Origin: Sporolactobacillus sp. STSJ-5
GTDB taxonomy: Bacteria > Bacillota > Bacilli > Bacillales > Sporolactobacillaceae
Assembly: GCF_024385605.1 (NCBI RefSeq)
Contig: NZ_JANFOJ010000003.1
Span: 186,001-250,000 of the forward strand
DNA length: 64,000 bases
Direction: 5' to 3'
Shown here: positions 35,480 through 44,300 of the stretch, in pieces
Layout: every line of letters begins with the position of its first letter
How positions within the stretch are numbered: position 1 is the first letter of the stretch
The notes under the pieces: generated by a model
The model's input: only the letters and a program-made list of their open reading frames with translations
Databases searched by the model: none
Told to the model about the DNA's origin: nothing
Program-made: the position numbers and the translations under genes

Positions 35480-35704
35480 TTATATCCTCCCATTGACAGT
35501 TTTAAAGCGATTTTATTGTCATTCTATAGAAATCAATCTATTTTAGATTATCCTAACTTGCCTATTCTTGTAAAGCGAGGTGTGAGCGATTTTTTAAGAA
35601 CGAAAGAATTTGTATCTGCTTACATGATCCTGCTAGACGCGAATCACAAAGGGAATTAAGATGAAAAAGGAGAACCCAAAAAGTAAAGGGAGGTACTACA
35701 CAAC

Positions 35705-36694
35705 ATGATTTATTTGAATAATCGCGATATGCTTGATCAAACGCTTAATTTCGCTCTTGAGGAATATGCATTAAAGCATTTATCAATTGATGAAACCTAT
35801 TTAATGTTCTACCGAATGGCTCCAACGGTTATTGTTGGACGCAATCAGAATGCGGTGGAAGAAGTTAATATGGATTATATTACGAAGAATGAGGTCACGG
35901 TGACTCGCCGTTTGTCAGGCGGAGGTGCTGTGTACAATGATCCGGGCAACCTAAGCTTCAGCTTTATTGCGAAGGACGACGGAGACAGCTTTAATAATTA
36001 TAGGAAATTTACAGAACCAGTGATTCGTGCGCTACATCATATGGGCGTCGATGCAAAGCTTGAGGGCCGCAATGACCTTACGGTTGACGGGAAAAAAATT
36101 TCGGGTAATGCACAGTTTGTCACTCAAGGACGGATTTTCAGTCATGGAACGTTGCTTTTTGATGTCGATCTGGATCATGTAACACTAGCCTTGCATCCGG
36201 ACAAGGCGAAATATGAATCAAAAGGCATTAAGTCGGTGCGTAGCCGGGTGACCAATATTCGCGAGCATTTAACAAAAGATATGGATATTCACCAATTTAA
36301 AGCAGAACTGCTTCACTATATTTTTGAAGGTGAGGATCATATACCTGAATACCAGCTGACTGACGATGACTGGACAAACATCATCAATATTGCCAAACGA
36401 CGCTATCGCAATTGGGACTGGGTTTATGGGAAGTCACCTGAATTCAATGTGCATAAAGCAAAGCGTTTTCCGGGTGGACGTGTGGACTTTCGTATGAATG
36501 TAAAAAAGGGTGTCATTGAACAAATCTCTGTTTTTGGCGATTTTTTCGGTGTTGGTGATGTTCGTGAATTTGAAAAATTACTGATTGGGGTAAGATATGA
36601 TCAGAGTGTCCTTTCTGAAAAACTAACGTCGATTGATTGTCACCACTATTTCGGAAAGTTGGGAGAAGAGGAATTGCTCGCTGCTCTTTTCTAA
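35705..36694 (+). CDS. lplJ: Lipoate-protein ligase
   Basis: It activates scavenged lipoate with ATP and attaches it to lipoyl domains of dehydrogenase complexes or GcvH. The 329-aa protein has the family motifs RRLSGGGAVYND, the catalytic lysine region GRNDLTVDGKKISGNAQ and HGTLLFDVD, followed by the C-terminal accessory domain with FPGGRVDFRMNVKKG. GGGAGG precedes the ATG. It matches LplJ of B. subtilis in length and layout and stands alone. Confidence 0.93.
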   Translation: MIYLNNRDMLDQTLNFALEEYALKHLSIDETYLMFYRMAPTVIVGRNQNAVEEVNMDYITKNEVTVTRRLSGGGAVYNDPGNLSFSFIAKDDGDSFNNYRKFTEPVIRALHHMGVDAKLEGRNDLTVDGKKISGNAQFVTQGRIFSHGTLLFDVDLDHVTLALHPDKAKYESKGIKSVRSRVTNIREHLTKDMDIHQFKAELLHYIFEGEDHIPEYQLTDDDWTNIINIAKRRYRNWDWVYGKSPEFNVHKAKRFPGGRVDFRMNVKKGVIEQISVFGDFFGVGDVREFEKLLIGVRYDQSVLSEKLTSIDCHHYFGKLGEEELLAALF

Positions 36695-36792
36695 ATATGT
36701 TCTAAATAGACCTCACTAAGACTAAATTGATAGTAGCCCGTCCCAGTTTAAAGACGGACAATCATTAGTGTAGCAGATGAGGAGGATCCTTC

Positions 36793-38058
36793 TTGAAGAG
36801 AAAAAAAGTGATAGGATGGTTTATCGCTTTATATACCGTCTATCTTCTCGTGATGGCTGCTTATTTTTTTGTCTGGTCGAAGTCAGGTATACCGGCAACT
36901 ATGAAAGGGACTGCAGCTGATCCCTCCTTGTTCATGAACAGGAAACAGCTGGCGGAAAGCGGCAGTCTTAATGCTTGGCGGCATTTTCTTTCCTTTGCTT
37001 CCATACCGCTGGAGTGGGGTGTCTATCTGTTTGTTCTGATCGGCGGATTCTCATTGTGGCTGAGAAAGTGCTCAGAGCGTTTATCATCATTTTTTATTGT
37101 ACAGATGTTCCTATGCTACGTCGGTTTGGCAGTTATTTCTGCATTGGTTTTCTTGCCGGTTGAATTTGCGTCTTACCAGCTCTCACTTCATTACGGGGTT
37201 TCTGTTCAGCCGCTTTCGGACTGGCTGAAAGATCAAGGGATCAGCACCGCTATTGGAACGCTGATCGGCTTTGTTGCAATGAGCGCCGTTTTTTTCTTGA
37301 TTCGCCGATATCCGAAAAACTGGTGGTTTCCGGCATGGCTGCTGTCGATTCCATTCATCTTATTTATCATGTATCTGCAGCCAGTGGTCATTGATCCATT
37401 GTATAACCATTTTCAGAGTCTTCAAGATGGCGAGCTTAAGTCGGAAATTCTTCAAATGGCTTCGAAAGCAGGCATTCCCGCGCATAATGTCTACGAGGTG
37501 GACATGTCGAATGAGACCAACGCAATGAACGCCTATGTTAACGGAATCGGGTCTCACCTGCGTATTGTGCTGTGGGATACGACTGTTCATCGGCTCAGTC
37601 ATGCTGAAGTCCTTTTTATCATGGCACATGAAATGGGACACTATGTGATGCATCATATCATTTGGGGCACCGCGGCGGCGTTGATTGGTTTATTGATTAC
37701 ATTATGGATCGCTGCTAAAGTACATTTATGGGCGAGCGCACGTTGGGGGACAAAAATGAACATTGTTCATCCCGGTGATCTTTCTGCACTGCCCATGCTG
37801 CTGTTAATTTTGTCACTTTTGTCTTTTGCAGGTGATCCGGTTCAAAATATGGTGTCTCGCCATTTTGAACACCAAGCAGATGAATATGCGATTGAAATGA
37901 CTCAAAATAAAAAAGCAGCCATCTCTTCCTTTCAGAAACTGTCCGCGTCAAGTCTTAGCGAAATGGATCCACCGGCATTGGTAAAATGGATTCAGTATGA
38001 TCATCCAACGATGCTTGAGCGTATTATTTATTTAGAGCATGTAAAAATCAATAAATAA
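36793..38058 (+). CDS. M48 family membrane metalloprotease (Ste24-like)
   Basis: This is an integral-membrane zinc metallopeptidase of the Ste24/HtpX-type M48 family. The 421-aa protein has several N-terminal spans, then catalytic HEMGH (279-283) and the downstream zinc ligand region EHQADEYA (Glu 359). The fold resembles CAAX prenyl protease 1, but in bacteria these enzymes act in membrane-protein quality control; the substrate is unknown. TTG at 36793 follows GAGGAGG by 7 bases. A CCGTC/GACGG hairpin lies in the leader. Confidence 0.88.
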   Translation: MKRKKVIGWFIALYTVYLLVMAAYFFVWSKSGIPATMKGTAADPSLFMNRKQLAESGSLNAWRHFLSFASIPLEWGVYLFVLIGGFSLWLRKCSERLSSFFIVQMFLCYVGLAVISALVFLPVEFASYQLSLHYGVSVQPLSDWLKDQGISTAIGTLIGFVAMSAVFFLIRRYPKNWWFPAWLLSIPFILFIMYLQPVVIDPLYNHFQSLQDGELKSEILQMASKAGIPAHNVYEVDMSNETNAMNAYVNGIGSHLRIVLWDTTVHRLSHAEVLFIMAHEMGHYVMHHIIWGTAAALIGLLITLWIAAKVHLWASARWGTKMNIVHPGDLSALPMLLLILSLLSFAGDPVQNMVSRHFEHQADEYAIEMTQNKKAAISSFQKLSASSLSEMDPPALVKWIQYDHPTMLERIIYLEHVKINK

Positions 38059-38201
38059 TCATCTGAGCCAATGAAGCCTGTATTTTTTCAAGAAAGCGTT
38101 CTTCTCCCGAGTGGATTGTGATAAACTAAGTAACTGTTGAATGGTAACGATTACATGGAATACTGCATTCTCATTACAGCTATGGAATTGAGGAATTTAT
38201 G

Positions 38202-39305
38202 ATGAAAAATGAGAAAAAGACAGTCGCAGTTTTATACGGTGGAAAGTCGACAGAACATGAAATTTCATTGCTTACGGCTTTTTCCGTAATTAATGCGATG
38301 GATAAAGAAAAGTATCGAGTGCTTCCTGTCTATATTAAGCAAAACGGAAGATGGATTGCCGGCGATGAAATCAAAGGAAAAATTGAGTACAAACATCAAT
38401 TACTTCTTAAGGAAAACGCCACAGCGGAGTCATCTGCTGAGCACTGGCTTGCGCCGTCAGCACCTGCAAGCGCAGCTGTTGGACGACCGGATGTTGTCTT
38501 TCCGCTCCTCCATGGTCCAAATGGAGAGGATGGAACGGTTCAAGGTATGTTTGAACTGCTGAATATCGCCTATGTAGGTTCCGGTGTTTCAGGATCGAGC
38601 GTCACTATGGATAAAGTGATGATGAAGGATGTACTCAGCGCGCACAACATTCCCGGTCCGAATTATGAATCCATAACTCGATTTAATTGGAAAAATGATG
38701 CACCGAAAATGATTCTTAAGGTGAAAAATTCAATCGGCTATCCATGCTTTATCAAACCGGCAAACGGAGGCTCAAGCGTCGGGATCAGCAAATGCCTAAG
38801 TGAGACAGAGCTTTCAGCAGCAATTACGGAAGCATTCCTTTATGACTCAAAGGTTATTGTTGAAGAGGGAATTGCCGGGCGCGAAGTCGAAATTGGCGTA
38901 ATTGGCAATCATGATTTGTCTGTCTCTGTTCCGGGCGAGATTATTACGAAGAATGCAGCATTCTATGATTATCAGTCGAAATATCATGAAGGAAACAGTA
39001 CTTTAGTGATTCCAGCTGATTTGCCTGATAAAGTAAAAGCGGAGCTTGAAGAGATGGCGAAACGTGCATTTGTCGCATTGAACCTTTCGGGGCTTGCACG
39101 TGTTGACGTTTTTATCCGTGAAAAGGATCAGCGTGTCATTGTCAATGAGGTCAATACAATGCCCGGATTTACGCAATTTAGCATGTTCCCGCTGCTTTGG
39201 CAGCATACAGGGCTCCCTTATCATCAATTAATTGAAAAGCTTGTTGACTTCGGATTGGAAATATATCAGGATAAACAGCACATTCATTATCAAATTGAAA
39301 AGTAG
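38202..39305 (+). CDS. ddl: D-alanine--D-alanine ligase
   Basis: Ddl makes the D-Ala-D-Ala dipeptide for peptidoglycan precursors, using ATP in an ATP-grasp fold. The protein (367 aa) shows VLYGGKSTEHEISL at the start, PLLHGPNGEDGTVQG, the flexible ATP-binding GGSSVGISK and the metal site VNEVNTMPGFT. The tyrosine/phenylalanine choice that hints at depsipeptide ligases was not resolved. Two adjacent ATG codons exist; the second (38202) has better spacing (7) from GAGGAA. It is monocistronic. Confidence 0.94.
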   Translation: MKNEKKTVAVLYGGKSTEHEISLLTAFSVINAMDKEKYRVLPVYIKQNGRWIAGDEIKGKIEYKHQLLLKENATAESSAEHWLAPSAPASAAVGRPDVVFPLLHGPNGEDGTVQGMFELLNIAYVGSGVSGSSVTMDKVMMKDVLSAHNIPGPNYESITRFNWKNDAPKMILKVKNSIGYPCFIKPANGGSSVGISKCLSETELSAAITEAFLYDSKVIVEEGIAGREVEIGVIGNHDLSVSVPGEIITKNAAFYDYQSKYHEGNSTLVIPADLPDKVKAELEEMAKRAFVALNLSGLARVDVFIREKDQRVIVNEVNTMPGFTQFSMFPLLWQHTGLPYHQLIEKLVDFGLEIYQDKQHIHYQIEK

Positions 39306-39330
39306 CAGGATATCTCCAAAGCGGCAAAGG

Positions 39331-39359
39331 CACCGGTGAGAAAGATCACCGGTGTTTTT
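39331..39359 (+). terminator. Intrinsic terminator of ddl
   Basis: CACCGGTGA (39331-39339) pairs with TCACCGGTG (39346-39354), followed by TTTTT. Confidence 0.93.
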
Positions 39360-39543
39360 GATGTGCATGTACATAAAGAGATGAAATGACGATTCGGTTG
39401 AGCAGTCCATTACAGCAGCCCTGTGGCATGGCAGAAGCTCTTTCTTGTTTGCTTTTGTTTAAAAGTTGCTTAATCAGGTTGGACGAGCTGTATGGCTGTC
39501 TAAACACCTTCAGTCCACAGCCCAAAGAATACAAGGGTTATAG
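39360..39543. other. 184-base unassigned stretch between two terminators
   Basis: It lies between the ddl terminator and the terminator of the 3D-domain gene on the other strand. Open frames exist on both strands but run through a terminator and lack SD sites, so none was called. It has mixed, non-AT-rich composition and could hide a small RNA; nothing specific is recognised. Confidence 0.35.
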
Positions 39544-39577
39544 AAAAGGCTTGGCTGAATATGTCAGCCAAGCCTTT
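39544..39577 (-). terminator. Terminator of the 3D-domain protein gene
   Basis: AAAGGCTTGGCTGA and TCAGCCAAGCCTTT form a 14-bp perfect stem around a 5-base loop; on the minus strand TTTTCT follows. Confidence 0.9.
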
Positions 39578-39590
39578 GAGATTCATAATA

Positions 39591-40562
39591 TTATTGGAGA
39601 ATGGTAATCGTTATGCTCCTGCGTCCAAAATTAAGCGCTTGGTCACGGGAAGCAAAATGGACATCGATCCGATTTCCTTTAATCGCGCCACCAGTGTCCC
39701 CGGCAGTATAAACACCGTAGCCCGGAATCATAACTCGAGATCCGAGAGGAATGATACTCGGATCAACGGCAATCACTTTGGCATTCGGATTGCTGCTGAA
39801 ATCAATTCCTGTAGCTGAACGTCCGCCGAGCGAATAACTTGTTGCCTCAACGGTAATTGATTTACCTGATGGAGCAGATTGTTCTTGCTGCGGATTTGCC
39901 GGTTTATAGGAAGTATTAGTGACTTGCGGCTTTTTGGATGCATTTGCGCTTGCACGCTCAGCAGCGGCTTTTTTCGCGGCTTCTTTTGCCGCATCTTTAG
40001 CTGCTTGTCGAGCCGCATCTTCAGCTATTTTCCTGGCTTTTTCTTCTGCAGCCTTACGCGCGCGTTCTTTTGCATCTTTTTTTTCCTGAATTTTAATTTC
40101 AACAAGCTTTTTTTGATTTTCTTTGGATTCATCCGTATTACGGTAAACGGTGTAAAGAGCAGTTTTTGTATCTGAACCGATTATACCGTTTTCTGAATCC
40201 TGACGATTTGACTCTAAAGCATTAACGGCTTCATAGGTCTGCTCGTCGAAAACACCATCGACATCTCCGCCGTAGTAACCGAGCTGCTGCAACTCATCTT
40301 GCAGCTTCGCCACCTCCGGACCGGAATCGCCCTGTTGAAGCAAACTATTTCCGAAAATTATGTTGATCTCCTGATTGTCTGTTTGACTGCTCGGAGCGTT
40401 TGCTGCAAAACCAACTGCATGTGTTTGTTCAGAATCATTACTTTTCATGATGTGATTATCATTTGTACTGTTCGTTTTGGCGAAAACAATGGTCGTTGGT
40501 GTGAGCACACCGAGGCATACCGTTAAGCTCGTCATTGCCGTCAGCCTTTTAATGATATTCAT
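39591..40562 (-). CDS. Secreted peptidoglycan-binding 3D-domain protein (YocH-like)
   Basis: The 323-aa protein has a signal peptide (about 1-28), a PG_binding_1 domain (about 74-117: LQQGDSGPEVAKLQDELQQLG), a long Ala/Lys/Glu-rich helical linker (about 149-208) and a C-terminal 3D domain with the three aspartates in AVDPSIIPLGS, GDTGGAIKG and NRIDVHF. 3D domains are lytic-transglycosylase-like folds (MltA, Rpf/Sps types), so a cell-wall turnover role is likely. AAGGAGG precedes the ATG. A WalR-box match upstream supports wall-homeostasis control, as for yocH in B. subtilis. Confidence 0.9.
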   Translation of the reverse strand: MNIIKRLTAMTSLTVCLGVLTPTTIVFAKTNSTNDNHIMKSNDSEQTHAVGFAANAPSSQTDNQEINIIFGNSLLQQGDSGPEVAKLQDELQQLGYYGGDVDGVFDEQTYEAVNALESNRQDSENGIIGSDTKTALYTVYRNTDESKENQKKLVEIKIQEKKDAKERARKAAEEKARKIAEDAARQAAKDAAKEAAKKAAAERASANASKKPQVTNTSYKPANPQQEQSAPSGKSITVEATSYSLGGRSATGIDFSSNPNAKVIAVDPSIIPLGSRVMIPGYGVYTAGDTGGAIKGNRIDVHFASRDQALNFGRRSITITILQ

Positions 40563-40588
40563 TCAGTGAAAACCTCCTTAGGTGATCA

Positions 40589-40611
40589 AGCCATGGCCTG
40601 AATCCATGGCT
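40589..40611 (-). repeat. 8-bp inverted repeat in the 3D-domain gene leader
   Basis: AGCCATGG-CCTGAAT-CCATGGCT is a perfect inverted repeat between the predicted promoter and the SD. It would form a stable hairpin in the 5' leader about 27 bases from the ATG. It has no T run, so an mRNA-stabilising or translational role is more likely than termination. Confidence 0.55.
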
Positions 40612-40625
40612 AACATCCAAGGGCT

Positions 40626-40680
40626 ATTCTAGACGTTGAATGTCTCAGGCATGTTTTAACAACATTACAGTTCTGTAACA
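40626..40680 (-). promoter_or_regulatory. WalR-box match and promoter of the 3D-domain gene
   Basis: On the minus strand TGTTAC-AGAAC-TGTAAT (40664-40680) fits the WalR (YycF) consensus TGTWAH-N5-TGTWAH exactly. Nine bases downstream lies a poor -35 (ACATGC, 40649-40654) with a -10 TAGAAT (40626-40631) at 17 bp, the arrangement expected of an activator-dependent promoter. Confidence 0.7.
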
Positions 40681-41006
40681 CAAGATCACTATTAATCATT
40701 TTGTCAATACATTTTCCGCTAATTTTTTTACTATTTTTAGTGGTAAAAGGGCCTAAGGACCTATTTAAATTGGAAATAAAGAAGAATTCTGTCCAAGTTA
40801 ATGATTAGTCGCAGATCTTTCGACAGAAACTTTCATTTCTTTAAAAATAAGTGAACGCAAATAATCTTAAGAAGAGTTATGATGTATTAGAAATAGGTTT
40901 TTTATTTAAGAACGTTGATTTTTTTTGCATGGACACATTGATGACGGACATGCCTTGATCGAAGATGGCATTCCTATTATTTATGGATTATGAATGGAGG
41001 ATAACG
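40681..41006. other. Gap upstream of the thioesterase gene
   Basis: About 325 bases, AT-rich, without a gene. TCTGTC and GACAGA near 40790-40835 form a loose inverted repeat. It must carry the promoter for the thioesterase gene, but no good -35/-10 pair was identified. Confidence 0.35.
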
Positions 41007-41519
41007 ATGCAAGCGAAAAAAGCTAGAGAATCATTATCGGTAACCTCAGTACACGTACTGCCTAATGACACGAACAATCATGGTACATTTTTTGGCGGAA
41101 AGCTCATGATGTATGTGGATAATATTGCTGCAATTGCTGCAACACGTCATTCAAGAAGCCTTGTCGTTACAGCTTCAATTGATTCGGTTGATTTTCTGCG
41201 GCCGATCTATACCGGTTCATCGGTTTGTTTAGAAGCATTTGTCACCTGGAGCCACAATACATCCATGGAAGTATTCGTCAAAATAATTGATGAAAATCTT
41301 AGAACCGGGGTACGTCAATTATGCACAACGTGTTTTTTGACCTTTGTAGCACTTGATGATAAAGGAAAGCCGAATGCTGTTCCTAAAGTCATTCCTGAGA
41401 GCGAAGAAGAGCAGCTGCTATTTGAAAGTGCAGAAGGACGTTACTTGAATCGGAAAGAGCGCAGACAGCAAACGAAGAAATTCACCTCAGAGCTGACGCT
41501 GAAGAAGCCTTGGGAATAA
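41007..41519 (+). CDS. Acyl-CoA thioesterase (YkhA-like hot-dog fold)
   Basis: It hydrolyses acyl-CoA thioesters. The 170-aa single hot-dog domain shows LPNDTNNHGTFFGGKLMMYVD, the region that holds the catalytic Asn/Asp pair and active-site helix, followed by DSVDFLRPIYTGS. A charged C-terminal tail (YLNRKERRQQTKK) resembles YkhA. The ATG at 41007 has GGAGG 6 bases upstream; the 14 residues upstream in frame are rejected. It is followed by the YjcZ-type peptide gene. Confidence 0.92.
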   Translation: MQAKKARESLSVTSVHVLPNDTNNHGTFFGGKLMMYVDNIAAIAATRHSRSLVVTASIDSVDFLRPIYTGSSVCLEAFVTWSHNTSMEVFVKIIDENLRTGVRQLCTTCFLTFVALDDKGKPNAVPKVIPESEEEQLLFESAEGRYLNRKERRQQTKKFTSELTLKKPWE

Positions 41520-41617
41520 CTGTCTTGTGTCCACACCAAATGGCGTCATAAGCATAACATGTAGTGTTGAGTAAGGGACACATGCTCAATAATATATATG
41601 AAGGGGCGAGTGACGAT

Positions 41618-41713
41618 ATGGGTGCACCAAGCGGTGGATATAGCGGCAGCTTTGCGTTAATCGTTGTTCTGTTCATTTTGTTGATCATTGTGGGCACAGC
41701 CTACGTTTATTAA
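41618..41713 (+). CDS. YjcZ-type sporulation micropeptide
   Basis: The 31-aa peptide begins MGAPSGGYSGSFALIVVLF and ends GTAYVY: a Gly/Ser-rich head and one membrane span, the form of the YjcZ family of small sporulation proteins (the group around SscA/YjcZ). GAAGGGGCG lies about 9 bases before the ATG, and a bidirectional terminator follows the stop. It is too short for ordinary ORF calling. The role is probably in the spore envelope; the exact job is unknown. Confidence 0.85.
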   Translation: MGAPSGGYSGSFALIVVLFILLIIVGTAYVY

Positions 41714-41746
41714 TGACTAGAAGCAAAAGAGCACATTGAAATAATA

Positions 41747-41783
41747 AAACACCCGCGGAATTGATTTCCGCGGGTGTTTTATT
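41747..41783. terminator. Bidirectional terminator between the micropeptide and ribU
   Basis: AAAACACCCGCGGAA (from 41747) pairs with TTCCGCGGGTGTTTT (41766-41780) around TTGAT, with A/T runs on both sides. Confidence 0.94.
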
Positions 41784-41792
41784 TCTATATAA

Positions 41793-42395
41793 TTATGCTG
41801 CGATACGTTTTTGAATAAATTTCTTTAGTCGCTGGCTGATCGGGATCATAATTAATGTCAGCACAACACCCTTAAGCAAGTTAAACGGCATGACTCCGTA
41901 AACAATCAGCGTGAGCAGGTTGTGTATGCTTCGGTTCGCAGATTGTGCCATTCCAACAGTGGCGTCGATGCTGAAACCGAGAAACAGAGCATATCCAGGG
42001 AAGATCAAGTAGTAGTTTAGGATGGACATAATCACAGTCATGACTACGGTTGCCGATATCATGCCAAGCAAGAGCGAGACAAACGTTGATTTACGGCGAT
42101 AAAATGCCCAAGTTACTAAAATGAAAAGTGAGCCCGCAGTAAAATTGGCAAATTCACCGATTGGAACAACAGTAAGCGATCCGGTCAACAAGACATGCAG
42201 GATGTTTTTGATCGCTTCAATGGCGATACCTGCACCCGGTCCAAGAATAAGTGCACCGATCAATGCAGGCAGATCACTAAAGTCCATGGTTAAGAATACT
42301 GGAAACAATGGAATGGGAAAAGCGATCAACATAATCAGAAAACCAAGTGCAGAAAGTAATGAAATCAGTACCAATTTCTTCAAAGATGTGTTCAT
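41793..42395 (-). CDS. ribU: Riboflavin ECF transporter S component RibU
   Basis: This is the membrane substrate-binding subunit that captures riboflavin and works with a shared ECF energising module encoded elsewhere. The 200-aa protein has about six membrane spans, begins with KKLVLISLLSALGFLIML and contains FSDLPALIGALILGPGAG, typical of RibU (FmnP/YpaA). A 434-base leader with an FMN riboswitch lies upstream, which confirms the substrate. GGGGGTAAT precedes the ATG on the minus strand. Confidence 0.95.
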   Translation of the reverse strand: MNTSLKKLVLISLLSALGFLIMLIAFPIPLFPVFLTMDFSDLPALIGALILGPGAGIAIEAIKNILHVLLTGSLTVVPIGEFANFTAGSLFILVTWAFYRRKSTFVSLLLGMISATVVMTVIMSILNYYLIFPGYALFLGFSIDATVGMAQSANRSIHNLLTLIVYGVMPFNLLKGVVLTLIMIPISQRLKKFIQKRIAA

Positions 42396-42508
42396 GTAAT
42401 TACCCCCATAAATGTAGTATTGGGGATCATGCGCAGCATTTCTGGCTTATGCGCGGTTCGTGGTAAAAACCGTACAGCTCTTCAGGATTTTCATGTTCCA
42501 GACGCATT

Positions 42509-42725
42509 AAAAAGCCCAAAGGAACGTTCCTTTGGGCTCAACAAAATCGATGTGCAGAAGCACAGCGAAAAGAATGCGAAGAATACAAAAATACTGTCGC
42601 ATCATCCTTCTTTCATCCAGACTCTACTGTCGGTTCCGGTTTCTCACCGGATCTGCCTTGCGGCTCGCGGACTCTGACTGTTTGTCAATACCGCCGGTCG
42701 GGAATTACACCCTGCCCTGAAGGAA
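42509..42725 (-). promoter_or_regulatory. FMN riboswitch (RFN element) with terminator
   Basis: On the minus strand the aptamer (about 42604-42725) has RFN landmarks in order: AGGGCAGGGTG near the 5' end, CCCGACCGGCGGT, AGTCCGCGAGC, GATCCGGTGAGA and the closing GAGTCTGGATG. P1 pairs TCCTTC with GAAGGA. About 65 bases downstream a 13-bp stem (AGCCCAAAGGAAC/GTTCCTTTGGGCT, 42513-42538) with a T run is the terminator. FMN binding should stop transcription into ribU. Confidence 0.96.
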
Positions 42726-42829
42726 CTTCGTATTTAATTACACTCGTATTATACAATAATTTAACTGCTACAGCAATATAATCGACTTTAATTATCGATG
42801 CAAATCTAATAATTTGATCTCAGACTGTT

Positions 42830-43744
42830 TCAGATAAAGTAATCGAGAACAAGTCCGAGAGATAGGAGGATGCCGAATAAAGTTTGAAGCTGTGCAGTGG
42901 CTTTCATTGCAGGCACCATCTGGATGGCTTTCGTTTTCTTACGAAACAATTTGGTTGCTTGAATTGCCTTTGGGAGGCTGGCGAATACGAGGAGCATCCA
43001 AGCTGATTCGACACCTAGGATCATTAATCCAAAGATCCAGATATAAGAAAAGGTGAATAAACCTGCAAGCAATGTGATTGCCTTTGGCCGACCGAGTAAG
43101 ATCGGAAGCGTCCGTCTGCCTTTTTGCTGATCCCCAGCGAGATCGCGTATATTGTTTGCCATATTAATTCCGCCAACCAGTATGCCAATCGGTATCGAGA
43201 TCAGCACACAATTCAAAGTCAGCGTTCCGGTCTGGATAAAAAAGGAGATCCAGATGATGAATACGCCCATGAAAAGACCGGAGATTAATTCGCCGAAGGG
43301 TGTATAAGCAATCGGATAAGGACCGCCGGAATAAAGATAGCCGGTGAGAATGCATATTGAACCTGCAAGAGCGATCCACCAGCTGCTGTTTGCACAAATA
43401 TAGATGCCGATAAGCATGGCAATGCAACAAAGCGTGAACGCCAGTCGAATAATGGTTTTCGGATGAAATCCATCGCGGACAATGCTTCCGCCAATTCCTA
43501 CCGACTCCTCATTATCTAAACCTCGCTTAAAATCGAAATACTCATTAAATAAATTCGTTGCAATTTGAATGAGCATCGAGGCGGTCAGCATGGCAAGAAA
43601 CAAAGCTAAATCAGGACTTTTTATTGGCAGTACGAGTGCGGTTCCCAGTGCAACCGGAACAAAAGAAGCGGATAATGTGTGGGGCCGAAGCATGAACCAC
43701 CATTTTTTAAAGCCAGTATTTCTTTCGGGTGCTAATTCCCCCAT
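42830..43744 (-). CDS. menA: 1,4-dihydroxy-2-naphthoate polyprenyltransferase MenA
   Basis: MenA attaches the polyprenyl chain in menaquinone synthesis, at the membrane. The 304-aa UbiA-family protein has about eight spans and both Asp-rich motifs: NEYFDFKRGLD and NIRDLAGDQQKGRRTLP. The ATG at 43744 follows GGGAGAG by 7 bases; an in-frame GTG five codons upstream overlaps that SD. The product feeds the quinone used by the type II NADH dehydrogenase in this window. Confidence 0.94.
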   Translation of the reverse strand: MGELAPERNTGFKKWWFMLRPHTLSASFVPVALGTALVLPIKSPDLALFLAMLTASMLIQIATNLFNEYFDFKRGLDNEESVGIGGSIVRDGFHPKTIIRLAFTLCCIAMLIGIYICANSSWWIALAGSICILTGYLYSGGPYPIAYTPFGELISGLFMGVFIIWISFFIQTGTLTLNCVLISIPIGILVGGINMANNIRDLAGDQQKGRRTLPILLGRPKAITLLAGLFTFSYIWIFGLMILGVESAWMLLVFASLPKAIQATKLFRKKTKAIQMVPAMKATAQLQTLFGILLSLGLVLDYFI

Positions 43745-44024
43745 TATAATCTCTCCCACTACAAAATTCTTATGTGTTTCCTATTTTGAACTCATTCCTT
43801 AGTTTCATAGATTCAAAGGACGAGCTTTTCTAATAATTGTCACCAATTCGACACTATTTTCTTTTTAAGTTTATGGAATAAAGTTGTTGGTGTCAATAAG
43901 ATGCATCTGGAAAATGGTTCAAAATTAAGGAGTTCAACAATAAGGTTATGATGCATGAGCAAAAGAAAGATATGGGGCAGAGAGGAAGACCGCTTGGAAT
44001 GAAAATAACGAAGAAAAAATTGTG

Positions 44025-44300
44025 TTATGATTGTGCGGCTTGACTTGTTTCCGGAGGATTTGTGAACTGAGTGTGATGTTTATTCAGCAAGCCTTTCAGC
44101 GCATCACATTCAATTCCGGTCAGCGTAATGCCGCGTCCCATTTTTTTCTTGTCGGGAGCCCAACTCCGAATATCATATTTAGCTTCGCGGGTATTCCAGC
44201 TGACAAGGTTTAATTCCTTTGTCCAGCCACTGTTTTCAGTGGCAAGTACGCCATAGTGTTCGACGATGTTGAAGGTTACTTCTGAATTTGAATCCGCCAT
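44025..44300 (-). CDS. PC4/YdbC-family ssDNA-binding protein
   Basis: The 91-aa protein matches the YdbC/PC4 family: FNIVEHYGVLATENSGWTKE, LNLVSWNTREAKYDIRSWAPD and KMGRGITLTGIE. Homologues form a dimeric fold like the human coactivator PC4 and bind single-stranded DNA. A longer, Gln/Ser-rich tail follows the core. A GAGGTG SD precedes the ATG on the minus strand. It has no obvious operon partner. Confidence 0.88.
   Translation of the reverse strand: MADSNSEVTFNIVEHYGVLATENSGWTKELNLVSWNTREAKYDIRSWAPDKKKMGRGITLTGIECDALKGLLNKHHTQFTNPPETSQAAQS

Noticed and set aside
39386-39607. 73-aa plus-strand frame after ddl
   Set aside because: It reads straight through a strong terminator stem into the 3D-domain gene and has no SD.
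40563-40760. c-di-AMP (ydaO) riboswitch upstream of the 3D-domain gene
   Set aside because: Such genes often have one, but the conserved ydaO core motifs were not found; only a simple hairpin and a WalR box are present.
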